Origin: BP-464 sp963825415
Lineage (GTDB): Bacteria > Actinomycetota > Thermoleophilia > Solirubrobacterales > Solirubrobacteraceae
Reading direction: 5' to 3'
DNA: 64,000 nucleotides
Assembly (NCBI GenBank): GCA_963825415.1
Contig: CAWGTD010000006.1
Location: 682,001 to 746,000, forward strand
Shown: in pieces, positions 34,383-43,057 of the stretch
Numbering within the stretch: position 1 is the first letter of the stretch
Layout: each line of letters begins with the position of its first letter
Translations under genes and position numbers: made by a program
The notes under the pieces: model-generated
Told to the model about the DNA's origin: nothing
Seen by the model: only the letters and a program-made list of their open reading frames with translations
Database searches by the model: none

Positions 34383-35449
34383 CCGGCCACCGGCTCCAGC
34401 TCCTCGACCACGACCGGCCGGCGCTCGTCGGCGGCCCGTATCGCGGCGGCGACGACCGCCACGGCGCGCCGGCCGTCCTCGAGCGTCGCCGCCGGCGGGC
34501 GAGCGGTGCGCACCGCGTCGACCACGTCGTTCCACTCGGCGGCGTAGGAACCGATGAAATCCCCGCCGCGGCGCGCCGCGGCGAGCTGTCGCGGGAGGTC
34601 GAGCGCGCCCTGGACCGCTTCGCGGGCCCGCGTCGCCGGCCCGCCTCCCGAGCGAAGGACCGGCACCAGCCGCATTCCGTCGCCCCGAAGCAGGTTCATT
34701 CGCAGCGCGGCGCGGTCGCCGGCCAGCTCGACCTCGTTGGCGTCCGCGGTGCCCTGCGCGAACGTCGCGGCAACGAGCGTGCCGCGGGCGGTGCGGGCGG
34801 TCACCGTGGCGATGTCGTCATCGACCGGCTCGCCATGGACGTCGGCGCTGACCTCGACGACCTCGTCGTCGAGGAGATGGCACCACAGGTCGGCGTGATG
34901 GGCCGCGAGCTCCCAGAGCACCCCGCCACCGAGGGCGCGTCGCTCTCGCCATTGCGGAATCCCCGGGCCGACCCGCAGCCCGCTCGTCCATGTGGTGCGC
35001 AGCAGCCCGACACGGCCGAGGGTCCCTTCTGCCAGCAGTCGGCGCGCCGCGCGGATCTGACGGTGATGGCGAAGGTTGAAGCCGACTGCGGCGGTGACCT
35101 CGGCGAGCGCGGGATGGGCTGCCAGCCGGTCGGCGGCCTCGAGGCTCGTCGCGAGCGGCTTCTCGACGAACAGGTGCCGGCCGGCGTCGAGGACACAGAG
35201 CGCGGCGGACTCGTGCTGGTGCGGCGGAACGCAGACCGCGACGAGATCGACCTCGGGATCGGCCGCCAAAGCGGCCACGTCGGCGTGGCGCCGCGCGATG
35301 CCCCAACCCTCGCCCACCTCGTCGAGCCGTCGGCGGTCGACGTCTGCCAGGGCCGTGACGACCGCTCCGCGAACGCGTCGCAGGGCGGCGAGATGGAGCT
35401 GGGAGGTGGCGCGGCCGCACCCTGCGAACCCGATGCGAAGTGGCGTCAT
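34379..35449 (-). CDS. Gfo/Idh/MocA family oxidoreductase
   Basis: 356 residues. 'LRIGFAGCGRATSQLHLAAL' is the N-terminal Rossmann motif (GxGxxx), 'VDLVAVCVPPHQHESAALCV' and 'GRHLFVEKPLATS' (EKP motif with catalytic Lys) identify the family. 'GGGVLWELAAHHADLWCHLL' is the second-domain dimer segment with the active-site His. NAD(P)-dependent enzymes of this group oxidise or reduce sugars and inositol derivatives. The coupled glycosyltransferase downstream suggests nucleotide-sugar or cell-surface sugar modification. Confidence 0.88.
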   Translation of the reverse strand: MTPLRIGFAGCGRATSQLHLAALRRVRGAVVTALADVDRRRLDEVGEGWGIARRHADVAALAADPEVDLVAVCVPPHQHESAALCVLDAGRHLFVEKPLATSLEAADRLAAHPALAEVTAAVGFNLRHHRQIRAARRLLAEGTLGRVGLLRTTWTSGLRVGPGIPQWRERRALGGGVLWELAAHHADLWCHLLDDEVVEVSADVHGEPVDDDIATVTARTARGTLVAATFAQGTADANEVELAGDRAALRMNLLRGDGMRLVPVLRSGGGPATRAREAVQGALDLPRQLAAARRGGDFIGSYAAEWNDVVDAVRTARPPAATLEDGRRAVAVVAAAIRAADERRPVVVEELEPVAG

Positions 35450-35487
35450 TGTGCTCGCCCGTCACTCTGCCAGACTGCCCGCCCCCG

Positions 35488-36431
35488 ATGGCCTCCGATC
35501 CCGTGCTCTCGGTCGTGCTGGCCGCGGACTCCGCGCGGCAGGCGCGCGACGCGGCGCGCGCGTTCTCCTTCCAGGATGGCGCCGAGGGCATCGAGCTCGT
35601 GCTGGTCATCCCCGACGACGCGCGGGCCGATCCCTCGGAGCTGGGGGTCCACGACAGGCTCTGGGGAATCACGGTCCTACCGGTGGCAGGCCACCGCAAG
35701 CTGCACCACAGCCGCGCGGTAGGCATCCACGCCGCACGCGCGCCGCTCGTGGCCGTCGCCGAGACACACGCGTCCCGATGCCGGGCTGGCTGCCGGCGGT
35801 TCTCGACGCCTTCGCCGACCGCGACGTCACGGTCGTCGGGCCGGCGATGGCCAACGGCACCCGTCGCACCGCGATCGGGTGGAGCAACTTCCTGCTCGAC
35901 TACGGGCCGTGGGCCGAGCCCGTCGATGGCACGACGGACCACGGAGTTCCCGGCCACAACAGCGCGTTCCGGCGCGAAGCGATGGTCGGTCTCGGCGACG
36001 AGCTCGCGGAACTGCTGCGGGTCGACTTGACGCTCATCGACCGGCTGACGGCCGACGGCGGGAAACTGCGGCTGGAGCCGCGGGCACGGGTCGCGCACCT
36101 CAGCGTCGAGCAGTTCGGTACGTGGCTGCGCGAGCGCACGCTGGCAGGTCGCCTGTTCGCGACGGCCCGCTCGCGAGATTGGACCCGCGCGCAGAGGGCG
36201 CTCTACGCGATCGGGGCGCCGGCCATCCCGCTGGCCCGCGCTCGGCAGGTGGGACACGACTTCCGGCGCACGCGCGGCATGCACGCCCACGGCTGGCGCG
36301 TGGCGGCCGCGACGGCCGTAGGGCTGGTCGCCTCCGCGTTCGGCGAGCACCTCGGCTACGCCTACGGGATGAGCGGCGCGCCGAGGCCGCGCCTCGGGAT
36401 GGAGCTCGAGGTGCGTAGTCAGGCAGGGTGA
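35488..36431 (+). CDS. Glycosyltransferase-like protein (frameshifted)
   Basis: From ATG 35488 the start is 'SVVLAADSARQARDAARAFS' and 'ELVLVIPDDARADPSEL', a GT-A-like fold. After 'LVAVAETHAS' the frame shifts near 35769-35780 and continues 'PMPGWLPAVLDAFADRDVTV', 'FLLDYGPWAEPVDGTTDHGV' and 'PGHNSAFRREAMVGLGDELA', which resembles GT2 glycosyltransferases of surface polysaccharide clusters. Joined, about 314 residues. The DxD position reads 'AETHA', so catalysis is uncertain. It is divergent from the Gfo/Idh gene by 38 bp, as part of a small glycosylation block. Confidence 0.7.
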
Positions 36432-36951
36432 ACGCGCAGCCCGAGTAGTAGTCGCCCGCCGGCGAGGCGAGGTAGGCGACGAGCGTCGCGAGCTCCTCGG
36501 GACCGGTCTGCGGGCCGGGCAGGACCGCCGTCGTGCGGATGTCGTAGCGGGCCCATTCGATCGAGAGCGTGCGGGCGAGGTTCTCGAGCGCCGCACGCAA
36601 CGGGCCGGCGGCCTCCGCCGGCGCAAGCAGAACGACCTTGCCGCCGCGGCCGGCCTCGATCCAGGCGTTGGCGACCGCGCGCGTGGTCACGAACGCGGCG
36701 TCGCCGGCGACCCGCAGGCCGTCCAGGCCTCCCCCCGCCGCCGCGAACGCCGGGGCCGTCGCGCACACCAACGTGTCGGGCACGCCGAGCTCGGCGACCG
36801 CGGCGGCGGCCGCCTCGTCGTCCGTGCAGTCGCCGGCAAGCGCCGGCGTGGCCGCCCCGAGCCCCGCGCACGCCTCGGCGATCTCCGGCGCCGCGCCGGC
36901 GAACGCCACCGTGACACCCTCGAGCAGGCCGCGCCGCAGGACCTCGGGCAT
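36419..36951 (-). CDS. Degenerate short-chain dehydrogenase-like protein
   Basis: About 177 residues. The N-terminus 'LLEGVTVAFAGAAPEIAEAC' aligns with an SDR start but lacks the TGxxxGxG motif. There is no NNAG: 'TLVCATAPAFAAAGGG' sits there instead. The catalytic YxxxK is replaced by 'AALENLARTLSIEWARYDIR'. The closing part 'TAVLPGPQTGPEELATLVAY' then 'YYSGCAFTL' is still SDR-like. So it is probably not an active dehydrogenase. As written, the frame continues to 36100 across the convergent glycosyltransferase. A one-base change at the end gives the stop at 36421-36419 expected for the family. Confidence 0.6.
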
Positions 36952-36970
36952 GCCGCCAGACTATTCGGCG

Positions 36971-37870
36971 ATGGCCGCCGCGACCGCTCCGCGCCGGATC
37001 GAGCTTCCGCTGCCCGGCGGCCGCGAGGGGGCGACGGTGCGCGTCCATCCGCTCAAGGTCGCCGAGGAGTTCGCGCCGCCGCAGTTCTGGGACGGGGCCG
37101 CGAGCACGGTGACCATGCTGCGCGCGCTGGCGACCCCGCGGTCGAAATGGGTGGCGCTGCCGATGCCGGCCTTCCTCGTCGAACACCCCGAGGCCGGCCC
37201 GATCGTCGTCGACACGGCGTTCGACGCGATCGTCGCGACCGACCGCGCGGCGAACTTCGGTCGCGTGCACGCGGCGATCCACCGGCCGCAGATGACCCCC
37301 GAGCAGGCCGTCCCCGGCCAGCTGCGCGAGCGTGGCGTCGACCCGGCCGACGTGAGGCTCGTGGTCATGACCCACCTGCACTACGACCATGCCAGCGGCG
37401 CCGGGCAGTTCCCGGGCGCGACCTTCATCACGAACTCCCGCGAGTGGGAGGCCGCGAGCAGCGGGGGCCCGCTGCAGGGCTACCACCCTCCCCATCTGCG
37501 GCCCGAGCTGGACTGGGCGACGGTCGACTTCGATGCCGCGGGCGCCGCGCCAGCCGGGCCGTTCGAGCGGGTGCTGGACCTGCTGGGCGACGGCTCGATC
37601 CGGCTCGTGTGGACGCCCGGCCACACCGACGGCCACACGTCGGTGCTGCTGCGCCTCGGCGGCGGCGAGCTGCTGCTGACCGGCGACGCCGCGTACGCCC
37701 GCCGCACGATCGACGAGCGGCTGGTACCGCTCTACCTCACGGGCTCACGCAAGGAGTACGAGCACTCGCTCGACCAGATCGCCCGCTACGTGGCCGAGCA
37801 GCCGCAGGCCGTCGTCATCTGCGGCCACGACCCGTTCAGCTGGCCGCAGCTCCAGCCCGTCTACAGCTAG
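36971..37870 (+). CDS. MBL-fold hydrolase, N-acyl-homoserine lactonase-like
   Basis: 299 residues. 'VVMTHLHYDHASGAG' is the HxHxDH zinc signature, followed by 'WTPGHTDGHTSVLL' (third His) and 'LLLTGDAAYARRTID' (bridging Asp). The segment 'FPGATFITNSREWEAA' and the late 'ICGHDP' resemble AHL-lactonase and related lactone or ester hydrolases. Quorum quenching is a possibility, not a proven role. Its stop shares CTAG with the convergent acyltransferase, and it starts 19 bp from the divergent SDR-like gene. Confidence 0.83.
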   Translation: MAAATAPRRIELPLPGGREGATVRVHPLKVAEEFAPPQFWDGAASTVTMLRALATPRSKWVALPMPAFLVEHPEAGPIVVDTAFDAIVATDRAANFGRVHAAIHRPQMTPEQAVPGQLRERGVDPADVRLVVMTHLHYDHASGAGQFPGATFITNSREWEAASSGGPLQGYHPPHLRPELDWATVDFDAAGAAPAGPFERVLDLLGDGSIRLVWTPGHTDGHTSVLLRLGGGELLLTGDAAYARRTIDERLVPLYLTGSRKEYEHSLDQIARYVAEQPQAVVICGHDPFSWPQLQPVYS

Positions 37871-38655
37871 ATGGTCGCGGCGGGGCTGGCGCCGCGCTCG
37901 GCCTTCCGCAGCTCGCGCACCCGCGCGATCATGCCGCGGCGCCCGAGCTGGTCGAGCCCGCCGTAGAGCTCCTTGATCTCGCCGAAGATCGCGTCGGCCA
38001 CGGCCTGCATCTGCTCGCGCGAGGGGTCCTCGACCTGCTCGAAGCGAATCGGCGTGCCGTACTGGACCGTGACCTTGGGGAACTGAAGCCGCTTCCAGTT
38101 GCGGACCTTCGACGAACCGTGGATGGCGACCGGCACCACGGCGGCACCGCTCTCCAGCGCCAACCGCCCGATCCCCGGCTTGGCCCTCTCGGAGAGCTGG
38201 CCCGTGCGCGACCGACCGCCCTCGCAGTACATGGCGACGCAGCCGCCGCGCTCGAGGATCAGCCCGGCGGTGATGAACGCCTCCTCGTCGCGGTGCCCGC
38301 GGCGGACCGGGAACACGCCGCCGTGGGTGTAGATGAACTGCAGCGGCGGCTCGAACAGCTGCGACTTGGCCATGAAGCGCACCTTGCGCCGCAGGGCAGC
38401 CGCCAGGAAGAAGTGATCGAAGAACGAGAAGTGGTTGGGCGCGAGGATCACGGGCCCGCTCGCGGGCACGTTCTCGGCTGCGATCGGGCGCATGCGGAAG
38501 AACGTGTATGCGATGCCGGTGATGACGACGCGCACCAGCTCGTAGACCCAGTCGGGCTCGCGCGTGCGGGAGCGCTCGTGGAAGCGGTCGAAGTGCTCCT
38601 TGGGCCGGGGGTCCTTGTAGACCTGCGCCTTCATCTCGACCAGCTTCTCGCTCAT
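37867..38655 (-). CDS. Lysophospholipid acyltransferase (PlsC family)
   Basis: 262 residues. 'PVILAPNHFSFFDHFFLAAA' has the NHxxxxD catalytic motif, 'GGVFPVRRGH' motif II and 'MYCEGGRSRTGQL' (EGGRS) motif III of glycerolipid acyltransferases. 'VYELVRVVITGIAYTFFRM' is a membrane-associating helix. It transfers an acyl group to lysophosphatidic acid or a related lipid at the inner membrane face. Glycerol kinase follows on the same strand upstream, consistent with glycerolipid synthesis. Confidence 0.9.
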   Translation of the reverse strand: MSEKLVEMKAQVYKDPRPKEHFDRFHERSRTREPDWVYELVRVVITGIAYTFFRMRPIAAENVPASGPVILAPNHFSFFDHFFLAAALRRKVRFMAKSQLFEPPLQFIYTHGGVFPVRRGHRDEEAFITAGLILERGGCVAMYCEGGRSRTGQLSERAKPGIGRLALESGAAVVPVAIHGSSKVRNWKRLQFPKVTVQYGTPIRFEQVEDPSREQMQAVADAIFGEIKELYGGLDQLGRRGMIARVRELRKAERGASPAATI

Positions 38656-38664
38656 GATCTGGTG

Positions 38665-40150
38665 CTACCCCCGCTCCGATCCGTGGTTACGTGCGCTGGC
38701 GAGCGCCGCCCGCCAGCCGGCGAGCAGCTCGTCGCGCGCAGTCTCGTCCATCCGCGGCTCGTAGCGCGCCCGCGCGCGCCACGACGACACGACCCGGTCC
38801 TGGCTCCACATGCCCGACGCCCACGCCCGCCAGGTAGGCGGCGCCCAGCGCCGTCGTCTCGGCGACCTCGGGCACGACGACCGGCACGCCGAGCACGTCG
38901 GCCTGGAACTGCATCAGCCACGCGTTCTCCGTGGCGCCACCGTCGGCGCGCAGCTCGGCCAGCGGCCGCCCCAACGCGTCCTCCTGCGCACGCACCGCGT
39001 CGACCGTCTGGTAGGCGATCGCCTCGAGCGTCGCGCGGGCCAGATGGGCGCGGCCCGTCCCGCGCGTCAGGCCGACGATCGTCCCGCGCGCCCACGGGTC
39101 CCAGTGCGGCGAGCCCAACCCGGTGAGCGCGGGTACGAAGTACACGCCGTCGTTGCCCTCCAACGAGCTCGCCAGCCCCTCGGTCTCGTCGGCGCGCTCG
39201 ATGATCCCCAGCCCGTCGCGCAGCCACTGGACCGCGGCGCCGGTCACGAAGATCGCCGCCTCCAGCGCGTAGACCGTGCGGCTGCCGATGCCCCACGCGA
39301 TGGTGGCGAGCAGGCCCGGCGGAGCGGTCGGCGCCTCGTCGCCGGCGTTGAGCAGCACGAACGACCCGGTGCCGTAGGTGTTCTTCCCCAGGCCGGGGTC
39401 GAGGCAGGCCTGGCCGTAGAGGGCGGCCTGCTGGTCACCGGCGATGCCGGTCACTCCGACGGCGTGACCGTGCAGGGCGTCGGGGCGCGTCGTGCCGAAC
39501 TCGCCGATGCTCGGGCGCACCTGCGGCAGCGCGCGCTGTGGCACGCCGAGCAGCTCGCACAGATCGTCGTCCCACACGCCGCGGCGGATGTCGTAGAGCA
39601 GCGTGCGCGACGCGTTTGACGGGTCGGTGACGTGCTCGCCGGTGAGCTTGAACGTCAGCCAGCTGTCGATCGTCCCGAACACCGCGCGCCCGTCGGCCGC
39701 CCGCTCGCGCAGCCCGTCGACGTGCTCGAGCAGCCAGGCGATCTTGGTCCCGGAGAAGTACGGGTCGAGCACCAGGCCGGTCCGCTCCCGGACGATGTCC
39801 TCGTGGCCGTCCGCGCGCAGCCGCTCGCAGAGTTCGGCCGTGCGGCGGTCCTGCCAGACCAGCGCCCGGTACAGCGGCTCGCCGGTGGCCGGGTCCCACA
39901 CGCACACGGTCTCGCGCTGGTTGGTGATGCCCACCGCGGCGAGCTCGCCGTCGGCCACACCCGCGTCGTCGAGCGCCTCGCCGGCCACCGCGACGGTGAC
40001 GTCCCAGATCTCTTCGATGTCGTGCTCGACCCAGCCCGGCCGCGGGAAGTGCTGCGTGAATTCCCGCGAAGCGCGCCCGACGAGCTGCGCCTCGCCGTCG
40101 AAGACGAGGCACGTCGTACCGGAGGTGCCCTGGTCGATGGCGAGGATCAC
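38665..40150 (-). CDS. glpK: Glycerol kinase (frameshift near C-terminus)
   Basis: From a GTG at 40150: 'ILAIDQGTSGTTCLVFDGEA', 'GITNQRETVCVWDPATGEPL', 'YFSGTKIAWLL' and 'GITGIAGDQQAALYGQACLD'-type segments, then 'MGVGVG'-region ATP motifs, all typical of FGGY glycerol kinase. One extra C in the CCC run at 38813-38815 breaks the last 50 codons. Removing it gives 'WSQDRVVSSWRARARYEPRM' and a TAG at 38665-38667, the normal end, for about 495 residues. It makes sn-glycerol 3-phosphate from glycerol and ATP. No glpF or glpD is in the window. Confidence 0.92.
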
Positions 40151-40198
40151 GCCGCGCGGGAATGTAACTTGCGGCGCGCATCCGACGAGGAGGACAGC

Positions 40199-40411
40199 GT
40201 GCCGGACATCGAGGCCCACATCACGGGCACCGTGTGGAAGATCGAGTGCGAGGTCGGCGACAGCGTCGCCGAGGGCGACACGGTCGTGATCCTCGAGTCG
40301 ATGAAGATGGAGATGCCGGTCGAGGCCGAGGACGAAGGGACCGTCAAGGAGATCCTCTGCGAGGAGGGCCAGGCGGTCAACGAGGGCGACGTCCTGGTCC
40401 GCCTGGACTAG
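40199..40411 (+). CDS. Small biotin/lipoyl attachment-domain protein (biotin carrier)
   Basis: 70 residues from a GTG at 40199, with a GAGGAGGA ribosome site 4 bp upstream. It is one biotinyl domain: 'GTVWKIECEVGDSVAEGDTV', 'ILESMKMEMPVEA' with the MKM biotin-lysine, and 'GTVKEILCEEGQAVNEGDVL'. Free-standing carriers of this size pair with biotin carboxylase and carboxyltransferase subunits, such as the beta subunit encoded at 22117. The biotin genes at 44-50 kb would supply the cofactor. It is divergent from glycerol kinase by 48 bp. Confidence 0.9.
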   Translation: MPDIEAHITGTVWKIECEVGDSVAEGDTVVILESMKMEMPVEAEDEGTVKEILCEEGQAVNEGDVLVRLD

Positions 40412-40478
40412 CCCCGGGCCACGCCCGGAAGGCGTGGACACCATCAGGATGCCGCCCGGACGGCGGCATGGGCACTAT

Positions 40479-41291
40479 GTGGCAGTGCCCGGCGAGCTGC
40501 TGCATGACGAGCCGGCCGACGGCGTCCTGCGCCTGACGATCTCCAATCCGGCCAAGCGCAACGCCCTCGACCACACGATCCTCGACGGGATCGCGCGGAC
40601 GCTGGGCGAGACCGACGCCCGCTGCGTCGTGATCACCGGCGAGCACGGGATGTTCTCCGCCGGCTACGACATCGGCGATCTTTCCACCGACTCCGTCGGC
40701 GGAGCCTCCGACCCTGTCTTCGCGGTCGAGGCCGAGAAGCTGGTCGCCCATCCCTTCACGACGGCGATGGACGCGCTCGACGCATTCGACCGCCCCACGG
40801 TGGCGGCGTGCGGCGGGCACACGATCGGCGGCGGGCTGGAGCTCGCGCTGGCGTGCGACCTGCGCGTGGCGGCCGACGACATCAAGCTCGGCATGCCGCC
40901 GGCCAAGCTCGGCCTCGTCTACTCCCACACCGGGCTGCGGCGCTTCATCGACGCCATCGGCGTCCCGCGCACGCGGGAGCTGTTCCTGCTCGGCCGCAAC
41001 GTGGACGCGGCCACGGCGCTTCAGTGGGGCATGGTCAACCGCGTCGCGCCCGCCGCCGAGGTCGCCGACGTCGCGCTCGACCTGGCCGGCGAGCTGGCCG
41101 CCAACGCCCCGCTCTCGGTGCGGGGCAACAAGCGCGTCATCCGCGCCTTGCTCGAAGCGGAGGGGAGCCTCGACCCGGATGTCGAGCGCGAGCTGATCGA
41201 GCTGCGCCAGGCGTGTTTTCAGTCCGAGGACTTCAAAGAGGGAGTGCGTGCGTTCTCCGAGAAGCGGCAGGCGCGCTGGCGCGGCCGCTGA
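40479..41291 (+). CDS. Enoyl-CoA hydratase/isomerase family protein
   Basis: About 270 residues from a GTG at 40479. A second GTG at 40485 and an earlier in-frame start at 40434 are alternatives. 'TISNPAKRNALDHTILDGIA', 'GMFSAGYDIGDLS', 'AACGGHTIGGGLELALACDL' and 'FKEGVRAFSEKRQARWRG' are the crotonase signatures. The usual Glu positions read 'MPPAKLGLVYSHTGL', so it may be a CoA isomerase, decarboxylase or thioesterase rather than a hydratase. It follows the biotin carrier and overlaps the convergent FAD oxidoreductase by 59 bp. Confidence 0.85.
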   Translation: MAVPGELLHDEPADGVLRLTISNPAKRNALDHTILDGIARTLGETDARCVVITGEHGMFSAGYDIGDLSTDSVGGASDPVFAVEAEKLVAHPFTTAMDALDAFDRPTVAACGGHTIGGGLELALACDLRVAADDIKLGMPPAKLGLVYSHTGLRRFIDAIGVPRTRELFLLGRNVDAATALQWGMVNRVAPAAEVADVALDLAGELAANAPLSVRGNKRVIRALLEAEGSLDPDVERELIELRQACFQSEDFKEGVRAFSEKRQARWRGR

Positions 41292-42501
41292 AGACCCGGC
41301 CCGCCAGCGCCCGCGGCAGCGCGGTGGCGATCATCCGCGCCGGCCCGATCGACCGCGTGCCGAAGAGGTTCATCACCTCGGCGACCTTCTCGTCACGGGT
41401 CGCCGTCGAGAACAGCAGCCGCTCGACCGGGTCCAGAGGCCGCGGGACCGCATAGCGCTCGATCATCCGGGCGTGCGGGCCCAGCCAGCGCGCGTGGCGG
41501 CGCCGGTAGCGCCGCAGCCCGCGCTCGAGCGAGCCGTCGCCGAGCAGCGCCGGCGCGACCGAGTCGGCGAGCAGCTCGGCCATCTCGAACGCCCAGCCGC
41601 AGCCGACGCCCCAGAGCGGGTCGGTCGCAAGCGCGGCGTCGCCCACCAGCGCCAGGCCTTCGGCGACCGGGGTGCGCGAGACGTTGGGCATGTCGATCTT
41701 GCCGATCGGCACGCCCACCAACCGGCCCTCGCGGATCGGCGGTGCGTCGGGCAGCGCGCTGACGAAGGCCTCGATCGCGGCCGCGGGGTCGGCCTTGAAC
41801 TCCGCCACGCGCTCCTTGCCGGGCATGCACGCGTAGAGCGTCAGCCCCTCGTCGGTGGGGAACGCGGCCGCCCACTCGGGGTCGCTCAGCCAGACGGTGC
41901 CGTCGGGGGCGCCCTCCGGCGCCGCGCCCTCGTAGTAGGCGCCGTAGCTGAAACGGCCGTGCGGGGAACGCCGTTCGCGCACGCCGGCCAGCCGCGCGAC
42001 GCGCGAATCCCGGCCGTCGGCGCCGACGACCAGCCGTGCGCGAATCGGCGTGCGGGAGCCGTCGCGGCCGGTCACCTCGACGCCGCAGATGCGGTCGCCG
42101 TCGCGCAGCAGGTCGCACGCGGTCCGGCCGAGCAGCAGCTCGACGCCGTCGGTGTCTGCGGCAATCCGCCGGAGAAGCGGGTCGAGCTTCTCGCGGCGCA
42201 GGTTGACGCTGCGCTCGGCGGTCGTGTCGGCCGCCGGGCGGATCCACCCGAACGGGCTGCGGATGCGGCCGTGCGAGCGCACGCCGCCCGCGGCCTCGAT
42301 CTCCTCGAGCAGGCCGGTCCGGCGCAGCGTGGGGATCGCGCCGGCCTGGATGTAGTGGCCGCAGACGCGCTTGTAGGCGTCGGGGTCGGGCCGCTGGTCG
42401 ACGAGCACCACGCGCGCGCCCGCACGCGCGAGGAGCATGGCGGTGGTGCTGCCCGCGATACTCGCGCCCACCACGGCCACGTCGGCATCAAGAGTTCTCA
42501 T
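41233..42501 (-). CDS. FAD-dependent oxidoreductase (geranylgeranyl reductase / PHBH-like)
   Basis: 422 residues. 'ADVAVVGASIAGSTTAMLLA' is the GxGxxG-type FAD motif, 'RLVVGADGRDSRVARLAG' the DG motif, and 'GLALVGDAALATDPLWGVGC' the GD motif of group A flavoprotein hydroxylases and reductases. 'SFLLSR'-like hydroxylase features are absent, and the 'YKRVCGHYIQAGAIPTLRR' segment resembles geranylgeranyl-reductase-type enzymes. It may reduce isoprenoids or hydroxylate an aromatic substrate. It is divergent from PadR across 29 bp holding a palindrome, so control by that regulator is likely. Confidence 0.85.
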   Translation of the reverse strand: MRTLDADVAVVGASIAGSTTAMLLARAGARVVLVDQRPDPDAYKRVCGHYIQAGAIPTLRRTGLLEEIEAAGGVRSHGRIRSPFGWIRPAADTTAERSVNLRREKLDPLLRRIAADTDGVELLLGRTACDLLRDGDRICGVEVTGRDGSRTPIRARLVVGADGRDSRVARLAGVRERRSPHGRFSYGAYYEGAAPEGAPDGTVWLSDPEWAAAFPTDEGLTLYACMPGKERVAEFKADPAAAIEAFVSALPDAPPIREGRLVGVPIGKIDMPNVSRTPVAEGLALVGDAALATDPLWGVGCGWAFEMAELLADSVAPALLGDGSLERGLRRYRRRHARWLGPHARMIERYAVPRPLDPVERLLFSTATRDEKVAEVMNLFGTRSIGPARMIATALPRALAGRVFSGRASAPAASRRTHALPL

Positions 42502-42502
42502 A

Positions 42503-42529
42503 GTACGTACCGTACCATACGAGCCGTAT
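42503..42529. promoter_or_regulatory. Candidate PadR operator between FAD oxidoreductase and PadR genes
   Basis: The whole 29-bp gap between the two divergent starts is palindromic: GTACGTAC at 42503-42510, then ATACG-AGC-CGTAT at 42517-42529. Both ATGs touch its edges. PadR proteins bind AT-containing inverted repeats in their own promoter, so this is a likely autoregulatory operator that also controls the oxidoreductase. Confidence 0.5.
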
Positions 42530-42530
42530 C

Positions 42531-43052
42531 ATGGCGCCTGACACCCCAAAGCTGAGCGGAACCTCCTACGTGGTGCTCGGGCTGCTCGAGCAGCTCGGCC
42601 CATCGAGCCCCTATGACCTCAAGCGGTTCATCGAGACGTCCGTGGAGAACTTCTGGCCGGTCCCCCACACCACGTTCTACGCCGAGCCCGCCCGGTTGGC
42701 GCGGGCGGGCCTGCTCTCAGAGGAGCAGGAGGCAAGCGGCCGGCGCCGCAAGCTCTACCGGCTCACCGACCGCGGCCGCGACGCGCTCCACGAGTGGGTC
42801 GACAACGGAGAGGCCGCGCCGCCGCAGCTGCGCGACGAGCTGATGCTGAAGATCTTCATGGGGGCCGAGCCCGGCCCGCTCGTCGCCGAGCGCATGACCT
42901 GGCACCGCGAGAAGGGCGCCGAGCTGCAGGGCTACCTCGAGCTGGTCCGAGCAGAGGGCGGCTACGAAGGGATGGAGCGCTCGTTGATCGCCGGCATCAC
43001 CTACAACCGGGTGCTTCTCGAGATGCTCGAGCGGCTCCAACCGGATCGCTAG
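42531..43052 (+). CDS. PadR family transcriptional regulator
   Basis: 173 residues. 'LSGTSYVVLGLLEQLGPSSP' and 'YDLKRFIETSVENFWPVPHT' then 'FYAEPARLARAGLLSEEQEA' form the PadR winged HTH, with wing 'GRRRKLYRLTDRGRDALHEW'. The C-terminal helices ('ELMLKIFMG', 'LELVRAEGGYEGMERSLIAG') are the Vir-type dimerisation part. It probably represses itself and the divergent FAD oxidoreductase. The ligand is unknown; phenolic or lipophilic compounds are common for the family. Confidence 0.9.
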   Translation: MAPDTPKLSGTSYVVLGLLEQLGPSSPYDLKRFIETSVENFWPVPHTTFYAEPARLARAGLLSEEQEASGRRRKLYRLTDRGRDALHEWVDNGEAAPPQLRDELMLKIFMGAEPGPLVAERMTWHREKGAELQGYLELVRAEGGYEGMERSLIAGITYNRVLLEMLERLQPDR

Positions 43053-43057
43053 ACCCG

